DNA of 64,000 nucleotides from Candidatus Woesearchaeota archaeon (GTDB lineage Archaea > Nanobdellota > Nanobdellia > Woesearchaeales > GW2011-AR4). The notes under the pieces were generated by a model. It searched no databases, was not told where the DNA came from, and saw only the letters and a program-made list of their open reading frames with translations. The stretch covers positions 153,543 through 217,542 of the forward strand of contig JACPMR010000015.1 of assembly GCA_016185945.1 (NCBI GenBank), written 5' to 3'. Position numbers and translations under genes: made by a program. Below are positions 34,189-41,543 of this stretch, in pieces. The stretch's first letter is position 1, and each line of letters begins with the position of its first letter.

Positions 34189-34219
34189 TGTTTCGGCATT
34201 AAGGTGCTAAAACATCCAA
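34189..34219 (+). other. tRNA intron 2 (between positions 30 and 31, 31 nt)
   Basis: The central helix GGAT (183-186) pairs with ATCC (214-217), with bulges AG|T and AA|A and inner stem GTTT/AAAC. Removal joins G188 to A220 and completes the anticodon stem. Confidence 0.8.
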
Positions 34220-34226
34220 ACTCAAG

Positions 34227-34270
34227 TTTGAAGTAACGAGGCTTAAAGGCTGATGAAGTACTTACGAGCC
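34227..34270 (+). other. tRNA intron 3 (canonical 37/38, 44 nt)
   Basis: Bulges AG|T and CC|A flank CTCA/CGAG, which has one A-C mismatch; an inner stem AAGTA/TACTT follows. The outer helix is the anticodon stem, which exists fully only after intron 2 is gone. Confidence 0.65.
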
Positions 34271-34335
34271 ATCTATTGGCTTAGTGCCTTCGCAGGTTCG
34301 AATCCTGCTCCCCGCATTTATTATTTATATTTAAA

Positions 34336-34488
34336 ATGACAACGCCTAAACAATTTTTTGATATAGGTTTTTCTTTTATTAGAGAATTACCAAAAATAAT
34401 TATTATAGTGATATTAGGGATAATTATTACTCTGGCAGTTTATTTCTTATTAAAACACTTTAGTAATAACCGACCTTCACAACGCTAA
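34336..34488 (+). CDS. Small single-pass membrane protein
   Basis: This 50-residue ORF between tRNA-Leu and the RNase J gene has a short polar head (MTTPKQFFDIGFSFIRELPK), one strongly hydrophobic helix (about 21-39) and a basic tail KHFSNNRPSQR. Topology by the positive-inside rule would put the tail in the cytoplasm. There is no SD, and the ATG lies 19 nt after the tRNA end. The family is not recognised. Confidence 0.45.
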   Translation: MTTPKQFFDIGFSFIRELPKIIIIVILGIIITLAVYFLLKHFSNNRPSQR

Positions 34489-34530
34489 TTTACAAACTTT
34501 TTTAAATCAACTTCTTTTTTCTGAAAAATA

Positions 34531-35859
34531 ATGGTTGAAATCTGCACTATTGGCGGCTACAATGAAGTAGGGAAAAACTCTACTGCAATAAAGATTAATG
34601 ACGAAGCTTATGTTCTTGATTTGGGGATTCACCTTGAGAATTACATCAAATACACAGAAGACGAGGACCTAGTTGCCGCCAACCCCGAAGAGTTAATGCA
34701 GGCAGGAGCTGTTCCCGATGTTTCTGCAATCGACACCTGGAAATCAAAAGTCAAGATGATTCTGCCTACGCATGCGCATTTGGACCATGTTGGGGCAGTT
34801 CCGTACTTAGCAAATAATTTCAAAGTTCCAATAATGTGCACGCCGTTTACTTCAGAGGTGCTGAAAGGGATTTTAACAGAGGATAAAATAAAAGTGAACA
34901 GCAAGATAAGAAGTATGTCTGCGAACTCCTTTTTTCAGGCATCAAGCAATGTGAAGATTGAGTTTATACATATGACTCATTCAACTCCGCATACTGTGAT
35001 GATTGCTTTGCACACAAAAGAAGGCATTATCCTTTATGCAAACGACTTCAAGTTTGACTTGTTTCCGACGCTTGGAAAAAAGCCGAATTTCAAAAGACTG
35101 GAAGAGTTGGGAAAGCAGAAAGTTCTAGCTTTGATTTGCGACTCAACATATGCGGCAGATGCAAGAAAGATGCCTTCAGAGTCAGTTGCAAAGCAGATGC
35201 TTAAAGAGGTTATGGTTGACATTGAGTCAAGAAACAAGCATGTTGTTGTGACAACATTCTCTTCCCATATTGCAAGATTAAACTCGATTGTTGAGTTCGG
35301 CAGGAAGATGAACAGGAAAATTGTCTTTATGGGGCGCTCAATGGCAAAGTATGTAAGGGCTGCAGAGGCAACCGGAATTGCAAAATTTACAAACAGGGTT
35401 GATGTGTTTAAGTTCAGCGGACAGATAAAAAGGATACTGAAGAAAATAGCAAAAGACAGAGGCAAATATCTTATGGTTGTCACAGGACATCAGGGCGAGC
35501 CAAAATCAACCCTTGCAAAGATGATGAACGGCGAGCTCAAGTTCAAGTTCTTTCCAGAAGACCATATAATATTTTCATGCAGAACAATTCCAACTCCGAC
35601 AAACATCGCCAACAGGCAAAAGCTTGAATCAGATTTAAGAAGCTTTAACGTAAGGATTTTCAAGGACATACACCAAAGCGGGCATGCTGCAAGGGAAGAT
35701 TTAAGGGATTTAATCAATTTAGTCAAACCAAAGCACATAATTCCAGCACATGGGACAGCAGAAATGACTAATGCATTGGCTGACTTGGCGGTTGATATGG
35801 GCTACAAGCTAGGAGAGAATGTGCATATTATGGGTAATGGGGAAAGGTTAAAGATTTAA
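34531..35859 (+). CDS. rnj: Archaeal RNase J (beta-CASP 5'-3' exoribonuclease)
   Basis: This metallo-beta-lactamase ribonuclease acts in 5'-3' RNA decay and rRNA processing. Metal motifs are LPTHAHLDHVG (HxHxDH), THSTPHTV and LYANDFKFD. Beta-CASP motifs are ICDSTYA, VVTTFSSHIARL, VTGHQGEPKS, and the C-terminal IHQSGHAAREDL and IIPAHG. The length of 442 aa matches the aRNase J group, without the KH domains of aCPSF1/2. It is followed by the PCNA gene, which has its own TATA box. Confidence 0.94.
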   Translation: MVEICTIGGYNEVGKNSTAIKINDEAYVLDLGIHLENYIKYTEDEDLVAANPEELMQAGAVPDVSAIDTWKSKVKMILPTHAHLDHVGAVPYLANNFKVPIMCTPFTSEVLKGILTEDKIKVNSKIRSMSANSFFQASSNVKIEFIHMTHSTPHTVMIALHTKEGIILYANDFKFDLFPTLGKKPNFKRLEELGKQKVLALICDSTYAADARKMPSESVAKQMLKEVMVDIESRNKHVVVTTFSSHIARLNSIVEFGRKMNRKIVFMGRSMAKYVRAAEATGIAKFTNRVDVFKFSGQIKRILKKIAKDRGKYLMVVTGHQGEPKSTLAKMMNGELKFKFFPEDHIIFSCRTIPTPTNIANRQKLESDLRSFNVRIFKDIHQSGHAAREDLRDLINLVKPKHIIPAHGTAEMTNALADLAVDMGYKLGENVHIMGNGERLKI

Positions 35860-35867
35860 AACCAAAA

Positions 35868-35877
35868 ATATTTAAAT
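35868..35877 (+). promoter_or_regulatory. TATA box of the PCNA gene
   Basis: ATATTTAAAT lies about 35 nt before ATG 35909. A GGGGGT Shine-Dalgarno-like site sits 4 nt before the ATG. Confidence 0.45.
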
Positions 35878-35908
35878 ACGATAAGATAACTTCTTTGTGG
35901 GGGTAAAT

Positions 35909-36655
35909 ATGAGATTGACTTTGGCCGAGCCTAGCTACTTAAAGGAGAGCATCTCCATTATTTCTGACTTAGTTAATGAAGCAAGATTTAAAATAACTCC
36001 CAATGCAATTGAAATGGTTGCAATGGACCCTGCAAATGTTGCAATGGTTATTTTCAAGCTTTTAAGCAGTTCTTTTACAGAGTATGATGTAAAAAAAGAC
36101 ACTGAAATTGCTATCAACCTTGCCAACCTGAAGCAAGTGCTGAGAAGGGCTTCCCAAAAAGACATGCTAACTATCGAGTTAAGCGAGGACAACAGATTGA
36201 GAATAACTTTGAAAAGCAACACGACAAGAACTTTCAACTTGCCAATTATTGAATTGGAAGAGAAAGAGCAGAAAGTTCCTGACTTGAAGTTTCCAGTAAC
36301 TATAAAGACATCCTCAAGCGTTCTTAACGAGGCAATTGCAGATGTGGATGTTGTTGGCGAGTCAGTTGCCTTCATTGCAGAGCCAAATAAATTTACCTTG
36401 CAGGCAGAAGGCGACTTAAACCAAGCTAAGATTGAGATAAAAGAGGATGAGGCAACAAAGGTAAGCACAAACAGCGACGACAAGGTAAAGGCAAAGTACA
36501 GCATTGAATACTTGAAAAAGATGATAAACGGCTCAAAATTAAGCGAGGATGTTGTTATACAATTCAACAAAGATTACCCCTTAAAGCTGGAGTACAAGAC
36601 AGTTGACAAAGTAATGCTGAGCTTTATACTTGCTCCAAGAGTGGAGAACGATTAG
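35909..36655 (+). CDS. pcn: DNA polymerase sliding clamp (PCNA)
   Basis: This homotrimeric ring holds polymerase, FEN1 and other factors on DNA. The two-domain clamp pattern is clear: the N-terminal half with ITPNAIEMVAMDPANVAMV, the domain connector NLPIIELEEKEQKVPDLKF, and the C-terminal half ending KLEYKTVDKVMLSFILAPR, the hydrophobic pocket region for PIP boxes. It is 248 aa from ATG 35909. FEN1 at 59043 ends in a PIP box that should bind this clamp. Confidence 0.95.
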   Translation: MRLTLAEPSYLKESISIISDLVNEARFKITPNAIEMVAMDPANVAMVIFKLLSSSFTEYDVKKDTEIAINLANLKQVLRRASQKDMLTIELSEDNRLRITLKSNTTRTFNLPIIELEEKEQKVPDLKFPVTIKTSSSVLNEAIADVDVVGESVAFIAEPNKFTLQAEGDLNQAKIEIKEDEATKVSTNSDDKVKAKYSIEYLKKMINGSKLSEDVVIQFNKDYPLKLEYKTVDKVMLSFILAPRVEND

Positions 36656-36753
36656 AGTAAACTCATGCATGACGATTCCATAACTTTTGCCGTTCCTGGA
36701 GTGCTTTTGTTTGCGCAGATCTCTTGCACAATTATGTGTTTATTTACAAATGT

Positions 36754-38262
36754 ATGCAAAAAACTGATGAAGAATTGAAAAAAGAGATACTGAATTTTCT
36801 AAAAGAAAATAAAGGTAGGGTTTTTTATCTTGACGAGCCTCAGAGTGACGAACAGACGAAGCAATTAGATTTCTTAAAAAAGCATTTAAGTGAAATGGTG
36901 GCGAGAGGAGAAATTATCGCGAAGAATACTGACAGAGGGACAGAATATTCGATACCTGATCCGAATAAAAACAGGTCTCTTAAGATAAACTTAATGATAC
37001 TTATTCTCGCTATCATAGTAAGTTTAATTTTAGGCGAGATTGTGATGAGGATTTATTACGTTAAAAAAAATTGGGTTGTAGGTATTGATGAAGAAGAGAA
37101 GTGCAATAGAGAAACCTACAGAATATTGATTAATCCCGGCAGTGCCAATAGGTTTAGCCCGCAGCAGCTTATGTTTCACGAATACTGGAATTATTCAAGT
37201 GTTCGGCCAGTAGCTAACTTTAAAGGGAATATCATCTATTACGCGAAAGACGGCAAAAGGGTTTTATTTTACGATGACCCGACTAATTCCCAGCACATGA
37301 GGGGTTTTAAGGATTACAGCTACATTAAACCGCCCAATACCACAAGGATAGTTGTTTTGGGCGACTCATTTGCTTGGGGTGACGAGTTTCCAGTAAGATT
37401 CTCTTTTCCTGCGGTTTTAGAGCTACTGATTCCATCGTCTGAGGTATTAAATATGGCAATCAGGGGAACAGGAATTGATAATATGTATTTAAGGTGGAAA
37501 TATGATGCATTAAACTACCATCCAGATGTTGTTATTTTCTCCATTTATGTGGGTGATATAGCGAGAGTTAGGCCATGCATATTTAAGCCTAAATTTAAAA
37601 TAAAAAATGGAAAACTGGAAATATCTAATTTGCCTCCGCCCAAGCTTGAAGATATTTTCAAAAATTATAAACCGCCTAAAATAGAAAGCGTCTTATTTAA
37701 GCATATGATATACAATATCAGGTATGCCGGGGGCATTGAGGAAAAAATGTACGATTATGGATTGGGTATATTAAACCTAATTCTGGATGAAATGAACTCC
37801 AAGTCAAAAGAAGAGAATACTTATTTATTAGTGTTGCTGATACCAGAGGCCAATAATAATCCGATTACGCCTTTAAGAAACAGAGTAATTGAAGAAGTTA
37901 AAAACTCCTTAAAGGAAAAAAATATACCATATGTTGATTCCAGAGGCATTTTTGCCAAGGAATCGTACGACCTTACAGAGGAGAATAATATGCTTTCATT
38001 TGACAAAGGGCGTAAAGTGGGCCACTTTACCCCAAGAGGATATGCTTATATAGCTCAAGGTATAAAGAATAATTTGGAAGAAGCTGGATTAATCAGAAAA
38101 ATAAAAGATTTTTATTTTATTTGGAATCAAAACAACTACAGGCTTTTGGTACAGGACAAGCAAGATAGCTCAAATACTTTTGAGATTATACCCTATGATA
38201 TAATACCCGATAATTTAAATGATTCGGAAGTTCCGCATGTTGAAGTTTGGCGCCAGAAGTAA
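36754..38262 (+). CDS. SGNH-hydrolase-like membrane protein with N-terminal winged helix
   Basis: The cytoplasmic N-terminus (about 1-70) looks like a winged helix (EEILNFLKENKGRVFYL-type start, then LSEMVARGEIIAKNTD). A transmembrane helix at about 79-98 leads to a large extracytoplasmic domain. That domain carries SGNH block I VVLGDSFAWGDEF, a block III-like GTGID and a C-terminal GHFTPRGYAYIA with the catalytic His. It may be a lipase/acetyltransferase-like enzyme acting on envelope glycans. ATG 36754 is preferred over an upstream TTG. The AT-rich codon use differs from the flanking PCNA gene. Confidence 0.7.
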   Translation: MQKTDEELKKEILNFLKENKGRVFYLDEPQSDEQTKQLDFLKKHLSEMVARGEIIAKNTDRGTEYSIPDPNKNRSLKINLMILILAIIVSLILGEIVMRIYYVKKNWVVGIDEEEKCNRETYRILINPGSANRFSPQQLMFHEYWNYSSVRPVANFKGNIIYYAKDGKRVLFYDDPTNSQHMRGFKDYSYIKPPNTTRIVVLGDSFAWGDEFPVRFSFPAVLELLIPSSEVLNMAIRGTGIDNMYLRWKYDALNYHPDVVIFSIYVGDIARVRPCIFKPKFKIKNGKLEISNLPPPKLEDIFKNYKPPKIESVLFKHMIYNIRYAGGIEEKMYDYGLGILNLILDEMNSKSKEENTYLLVLLIPEANNNPITPLRNRVIEEVKNSLKEKNIPYVDSRGIFAKESYDLTEENNMLSFDKGRKVGHFTPRGYAYIAQGIKNNLEEAGLIRKIKDFYFIWNQNNYRLLVQDKQDSSNTFEIIPYDIIPDNLNDSEVPHVEVWRQK

Positions 38263-38321
38263 TTTACGTATCTCAATGATGAATCGTTAATTTTATAAAT
38301 AACTCTTCTAATGGATTTTGC

Positions 38322-38789
38322 ATGGAGAATAAAGCTTATTCTTATCTGCTTGAGTGGGCGATAAACTTTGTGAAGAACAAGGACATTGTTTCTAAAAAAA
38401 TCGAAGCCATTGAGAATGGAAGGAATGGATTTGACTTATATGTTAAATATAAAGACAGAGAGCAGTATTTTTTAATTATTCCTAAAATTGAAGATATTGA
38501 TTCAATAATACAAAAAATAAATAATGAAAATTATTTCAGCATTGTAACCCTAAATTCAAAGGAAAATTTTGAGGTTATATTAAAAAATTGGGGTAAGTTA
38601 ATTGGTTTTAAATTCCTAAATATAATTTTTGTCAACCCATTTTCAGAGCTTGATAAGAAATGGATAATCTTTCCACATACCCATCATAAGATATGTGATG
38701 AATCGGCTTTGGAAACCGGATTGAAGTCAATGTTTGGGATGGTTGAGCCGATTGAAGAAGAGCAGTTGGCTGCAAAAATCACAAGCTAA
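38322..38789 (+). CDS. Hypothetical protein
   Basis: This 155-residue soluble protein has alternating strands and helices (GFDLYVKYKDREQYFLIIPK, then FLNIIFVNPFSELDKKWIIF) and a late HTHH in FPHTHHKICDES. The fold could be nuclease-like, but no catalytic set is clear. A TATA-like TTTTATAAATA about 30 nt upstream supports expression. It overlaps the convergent lipid-kinase-like gene by 11 nt. The family is not recognised. Confidence 0.6.
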   Translation: MENKAYSYLLEWAINFVKNKDIVSKKIEAIENGRNGFDLYVKYKDREQYFLIIPKIEDIDSIIQKINNENYFSIVTLNSKENFEVILKNWGKLIGFKFLNIIFVNPFSELDKKWIIFPHTHHKICDESALETGLKSMFGMVEPIEEEQLAAKITS

Positions 38790-39360
38790 ACAATATCGCT
38801 TGTCCAACAAATCCAGAGAATAGCGGGATTAACAAATTGTCATCAAGCTCATCAACAATGGTTTCCACAATTGTTGCGACAGAAGCCATACCCAATATAA
38901 CATATATGTTGTCTAGCACAAAAAATCCGACAATTAAGTTTGTGCCTAATTCTGCAAGAAATCCTGCCCATGTCTTATTTCTATATATGAGGGTTGTGCC
39001 GTATCTTTTGCCAATTACTGCAGCCACCATATCCCCGAAAGTCGTCATTAGCAATGCTGCTAATGCAATTTTATTATCGAATACGGCAAACGAGATGATT
39101 GTAGCTGAAAGAAAATAAACGACCCCATACATCCTATACTGCTCCTTGGGTCTTATAAAATGCGAGAAAAAGGGTATTTTCAAGTTCAGCTCAAGCCGCA
39201 AGTATTCCAAAATCAAAAACCCTATCAATAAAGCCACCAGAAACAGCAGGGCAATTTGCTTGCCCATGCTTTGATGGATGAAAAAATAAGCTACCAGAAC
39301 CAGAAGAATTGTTATGTGTATTATCTTCCTGCCAACCTCCTGCACTAAATTCAAAGTCAT
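38779..39360 (-). CDS. Dolichol kinase/SEC59-like membrane protein (paralogue)
   Basis: This is a second copy of the family at 21053: VGRKIIHITILL at the N-terminus, TTFGDMVAAVIGKRYGTTL in the middle, TIVETIVDELDDNLLIPLFS at the end, and about six transmembrane segments. The Asp-Asp-Asn-Leu signature and GD motif are kept, so both copies may be active, perhaps on different isoprenoid alcohols. The gene is monocistronic. Confidence 0.78.
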   Translation of the reverse strand: MTLNLVQEVGRKIIHITILLVLVAYFFIHQSMGKQIALLFLVALLIGFLILEYLRLELNLKIPFFSHFIRPKEQYRMYGVVYFLSATIISFAVFDNKIALAALLMTTFGDMVAAVIGKRYGTTLIYRNKTWAGFLAELGTNLIVGFFVLDNIYVILGMASVATIVETIVDELDDNLLIPLFSGFVGQAILFSL

Positions 39361-39468
39361 AATACAAACTTTTGCTGATAAGTATAAATAAGTTTCTAAA
39401 GTATATACTCATTTCATTTAATATTATTTAGGATAAAATTAAATAGTAAACAGTATATCCAAACAAAC

Positions 39469-39615
39469 ATGCCCCATATAAAACGAGGATGGCACAACCC
39501 CTCAAAATATATTGAACAGACTACAGAAGGAAAATGCCCTTTTTGCCATAAGCATGTAAAATCCTTAAAAGACCATGTGCATGACAAACACAGATTAGAG
39601 AAGATAAAGAAATAA
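39469..39615 (+). CDS. Small C2H2-type zinc-finger protein
   Basis: This 48-residue protein contains CPFCHKHVKSLKDHVHDKH, a CxxC-x(n)-HxxxH arrangement giving one classical finger, preceded by a basic MPHIKRGWHNPSKYIE. The short length hides it among overlapping antisense frames, but the Cys/His spacing is convincing. It may bind nucleic acid or a protein partner. Confidence 0.6.
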   Translation: MPHIKRGWHNPSKYIEQTTEGKCPFCHKHVKSLKDHVHDKHRLEKIKK

Positions 39616-39624
39616 ATTTTAGAA

Positions 39625-39849
39625 TTACCTTTTGCTTCTGGCTTTTCTCTCCGAGACAAATCTTTGTGGCGGCCTTCTGTAGTTTCGCCAGAACTCCCCT
39701 ATATGCTGTTCATCCGTCCTTCTCTCCTTGATCTGCTCTTCTGTCAGGTCTGGAGGGGCTATGGCCGTCATCGTGGGCTTTTCTTTCCTGAACTTCATGT
39801 ATCTCTCTTTCTTGGCGCTTATTTTTTTAGGCTTGTCTTTTCTTCCCAT
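39625..39849 (-). CDS. Small basic protein, C-terminal Arg-rich
   Basis: This 74-residue, Lys/Arg-rich protein (MGRKDKPKKISAKKERYMKF, then RRPPQRFVSERKARSKR) has no hydrophobic segment. A TATA-like ATTTATAAAC lies about 25-30 nt upstream on the same strand, suggesting a leaderless message. It could be a nucleic-acid or ribosome-associated protein; this is inferred from charge only. Confidence 0.5.
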   Translation of the reverse strand: MGRKDKPKKISAKKERYMKFRKEKPTMTAIAPPDLTEEQIKERRTDEQHIGEFWRNYRRPPQRFVSERKARSKR

Positions 39850-39915
39850 AGGGCATTGAAATCAAACTATGTTTATAAATGCTCGCAATGAAAGTATGGC
39901 TATCGCTCATCTGCC

Positions 39916-40082
39916 CTATAATTTGTCAAAATCTATCAAATACTCTTTTTGTGCCATGGATATTTTATCGACGGGCAATCCTCTTTGATATACAAATGTT
40001 TTAAAATTCATCATACCAAAGGGTATTTCTTGCAATTGTCCTTTTCCATATTGACCTTCGGGATATACACCAAAACTATAAC
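39916..40082 (-). pseudogene. ORF remnant abutting the tRNA-Gly 3' end
   Basis: A minus-strand frame reads SYSFGVYPEGQYGKGQLQEI and on to FDKL then TAG, without interruption, for about 55 codons. It begins directly at the end of tRNA-Gly and has no start codon of its own before an internal Met-Met. Codon use looks protein-like. It may be the C-terminal piece of a gene left by a recombination or integration event at the tRNA. The family is not recognised. Confidence 0.45.
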
Positions 40083-40154
40083 TACGGCTGCCGGGATTTG
40101 AACCCGGGTCTCAAGCTTGGGAAGCTCGAATGTTAACCACTGCACCACAGCCGT
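40083..40154 (-). tRNA. tRNA-Gly(CCC)
   Basis: The acceptor ACGGCTG pairs with CAGCCGT. The anticodon stem is CGAGC/GCTTG with loop TTCCCAA (anticodon CCC). The T-arm is CCGGG-TTCAAAT-CCCGG. There is no intron and no encoded CCA. Position 1 is A (A-U pair) rather than the usual G for Gly, which is mildly unusual. Confidence 0.88.
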
Positions 40155-40234
40155 ATAAAACAAATAATCAAAACATAATATTTAAATATTTACATCATAA
40201 GAAAATTTTTGATTTAAAAACAAAAGGTGAGAGC

Positions 40235-40576
40235 ATAGACAAAAACACAGAAATAACAATAAAATGCTACAAGTGCAGTAATGAATACCCAATGACAATG
40301 ATGAGGATGGATTCAAACGGCAAGAGCCTTGTATGCAGGAATTGCCTGGAGAGAAAATCGGTTCAAAAGCATGAACTGGCAAAGCCCCAACAAGCACAAA
40401 AACAGGAAGAGCCAGCTTTAAAAGAATATTTCTGCAAGGAATGCAAATACAATTTCAAGAGGGCAAATCATTTGAAAATTACCACCTGCCCGTATTGCAG
40501 CTCATCCGGCTCTTTAATGGTTAAGGGAAGCACAGCAAGAATAATAGCAGACGCTGCCAAGATGAAGGGTGATTGA
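40235..40576 (+). CDS. Double zinc-ribbon protein, probable ATA start
   Basis: The protein has an N-terminal ribbon (IKCYKCSNEYPMTMMRMD, then VCRNCLERK) and a C-terminal ribbon (YFCKECKYNFKRANH, then CPYCSSSGSL). The only in-frame ATG lies upstream inside the antisense tRNA-Gly gene. AAGGTGAG is well placed before an in-frame ATA at 40235, so a non-AUG start is likely. It is a paralogue of the next gene, and the two probably form an operon. The role is unknown; nucleic-acid binding is plausible. Confidence 0.6.
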   Translation: MDKNTEITIKCYKCSNEYPMTMMRMDSNGKSLVCRNCLERKSVQKHELAKPQQAQKQEEPALKEYFCKECKYNFKRANHLKITTCPYCSSSGSLMVKGSTARIIADAAKMKGD

Positions 40577-40578
40577 AT

Positions 40579-40624
40579 GAATTGCGAAGCAATTCCTTGC
40601 TTAGCTTTTTGCGAATGCAAAAAG
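40579..40624 (+). other. Two short hairpins between paralogous zinc-ribbon genes
   Basis: GAATTGC-GAA-GCAATTC (40579-40595) and CTTTTTGC-GAAT-GCAAAAAG (40605-40624) stand between the two genes. Both have GC-closed GAA-type loops like the terminal hairpins of dispersed copies 7 and 10. They could be RNA processing or stability signals. Confidence 0.45.
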
Positions 40625-40638
40625 GTTGGGGTGATTAG

Positions 40639-40935
40639 ATGCAGGAAGTAATGGTGCCATGCAAGAAGTGCGGCAATAAAGTGCCTGCCTCTTCTTTAAA
40701 GCTGGACATTGACGAGAAGATGGTTATTTGTCCTGAATGCGTTAAAAGCAAGAAAATACACAAGGAAATACAAGAGGAGGTATTTCATAAGAAAGAAGAA
40801 AATAACGCACATGAAGAATCCGTAAAGAAGGTCGCGCACAAATGCACTTCCTGCGGCTATAAATTCAGGATAAACCCTGAGACTAAAGTGCCAAGAAACT
40901 GCCCGTACTGCAATGCAAGAGTATTAAGTTTTTGA
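40639..40935 (+). CDS. Double zinc-ribbon protein (paralogue)
   Basis: It has the same layout as the preceding gene: VPCKKCGNKVPASSLKLD with VICPECVKSKKIH, a helical linker, and a second ribbon HKCTSCGYKFRINPETK with NCPYCNARVL. GGGGTGATTAG directly precedes the ATG. The 98-residue size suggests an adaptor. It is followed by dispersed element copy 8. Confidence 0.7.
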   Translation: MQEVMVPCKKCGNKVPASSLKLDIDEKMVICPECVKSKKIHKEIQEEVFHKKEENNAHEESVKKVAHKCTSCGYKFRINPETKVPRNCPYCNARVLSF

Positions 40936-40978
40936 AATTGATAAACAGAATCAATTAAAAAACAATAAATTGATCAAT

Positions 40979-41136
40979 ACTCAAACAAAAACGAGAGCGA
41001 CTTTTAGCTTCCATAGGCTAAGAAAGTAATCCGCTTTTACAGAGGCACTTTCGAGTAAAACTTTATAGTGCAATTAGAACTGCGGGGCACCCAATATATT
41101 ATATGCAGTTATTGGGTCGCTCGGTGGTTGTTTTAT
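40979..41136 (-). repeat. Dispersed structured element, copy 8 (full)
   Basis: On the minus strand: left arm GAGCGACCCAATA, hairpin 1 CCCAATA...TATTGGG with AACTGC in the loop complementary to downstream GCAGTT, hairpin 2 TTGCACT...AGTGCC, hairpin 3 AGCGGATTACTTT...AAAGTCGCTC. Left GAGCGAC and right GTCGCTC form a 7-bp terminal inverted repeat. It lies between convergent genes. Confidence 0.8.
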
Positions 41137-41161
41137 TCTTATATGTTTATGTTCCTTTAAA

Positions 41162-41443
41162 TTATTCTTCTTTCTCTTTTACCTCTCCTTCACTATAAGA
41201 AGGCACAGCTGCCTTGCTTATTATCATAATGTCGCCAATGGACTTGACAAGCTGATGGGGGACAATAACGCCTTTTGCACTACCCAAAACCTTGTTCAGG
41301 AAAGAATTCTTTGTTGCTCTTACCCTCCATCCAAATATCTTGTTTTGCGTCAAGATTGACTCCTCAACATCGCCAAAATACTCACCGTTGTCTGTAAATA
41401 CCTTCATATCGTAAGTTTCGCTTATCTTTTTCATCTTTAGCAT
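41162..41443 (-). CDS. PRC-barrel domain protein
   Basis: This 93-residue small-barrel protein (SETYDMKVFTDNGEYFGDVE, then FGWRVRATKNSF, GVIVPHQLVKSIGDIMIIS) follows the PRC-barrel pattern in which a D-x-G turn connects the first strands. Archaeal stand-alone PRC-barrel proteins are common; some are linked to cell division or RNA metabolism. ATG 41443 is supported by AAGGTGA just upstream. The upstream extension in frame reads into the antisense TraB gene and is rejected. Confidence 0.8.
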   Translation of the reverse strand: MLKMKKISETYDMKVFTDNGEYFGDVEESILTQNKIFGWRVRATKNSFLNKVLGSAKGVIVPHQLVKSIGDIMIISKAAVPSYSEGEVKEKEE

Positions 41444-41543
41444 TAAAATCACCTTATTTTGTTTAATTTGCATAATTTTATCTACTGCTAAGTATTTAAA
41501 TCTTTTGGATAACTTTTTAAAAAATATGGTTTTCTTATAACTG

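Larger units (their letters stand above)
34138..34316 (+). tRNA. tRNA-Leu(CAA) with three introns
   Basis: The acceptor GCGGGGA pairs with TCCCCGC, discriminator A316. The T-arm is GCAGG-TTCGAAT-CCTGC and the class II variable arm GGC-TTAGT-GCC. The gene is 179 nt long. Removing 160-179, 189-219 and 227-270 leaves 84 nt with D-stem CCG/CGG, a perfect 5-bp anticodon stem ATAGA/TCTAT and loop CTCAAGA (anticodon 223-225). Intron 1 has GGCC/GGCT as central helix with 3-nt bulges AAA and TAA. Intron 2 has GGAT/ATCC with bulges AGT and AAA. Intron 3, at the canonical 37/38 site, has a relaxed motif (CTCA/CGAG, three pairs). No CCA is encoded. Confidence 0.88.

Noticed and set aside
34242..34258. 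C/D box sRNA inside tRNA-Leu intron 3 (CTGATGAAG)
   Set aside because: There is no matching upstream C box, and the intron is too short for two guides.
36665..36778. 37-codon frame between PCNA and the SGNH gene
   Set aside because: It overlaps the start of the next gene out of frame and has no ribosome site; the 100-nt gap is slightly GC-richer but holds nothing I can name.
39414..39659. 81-codon minus-strand frame
   Set aside because: It is antisense to the small C2H2 zinc-finger gene, which has clear Cys/His spacing.
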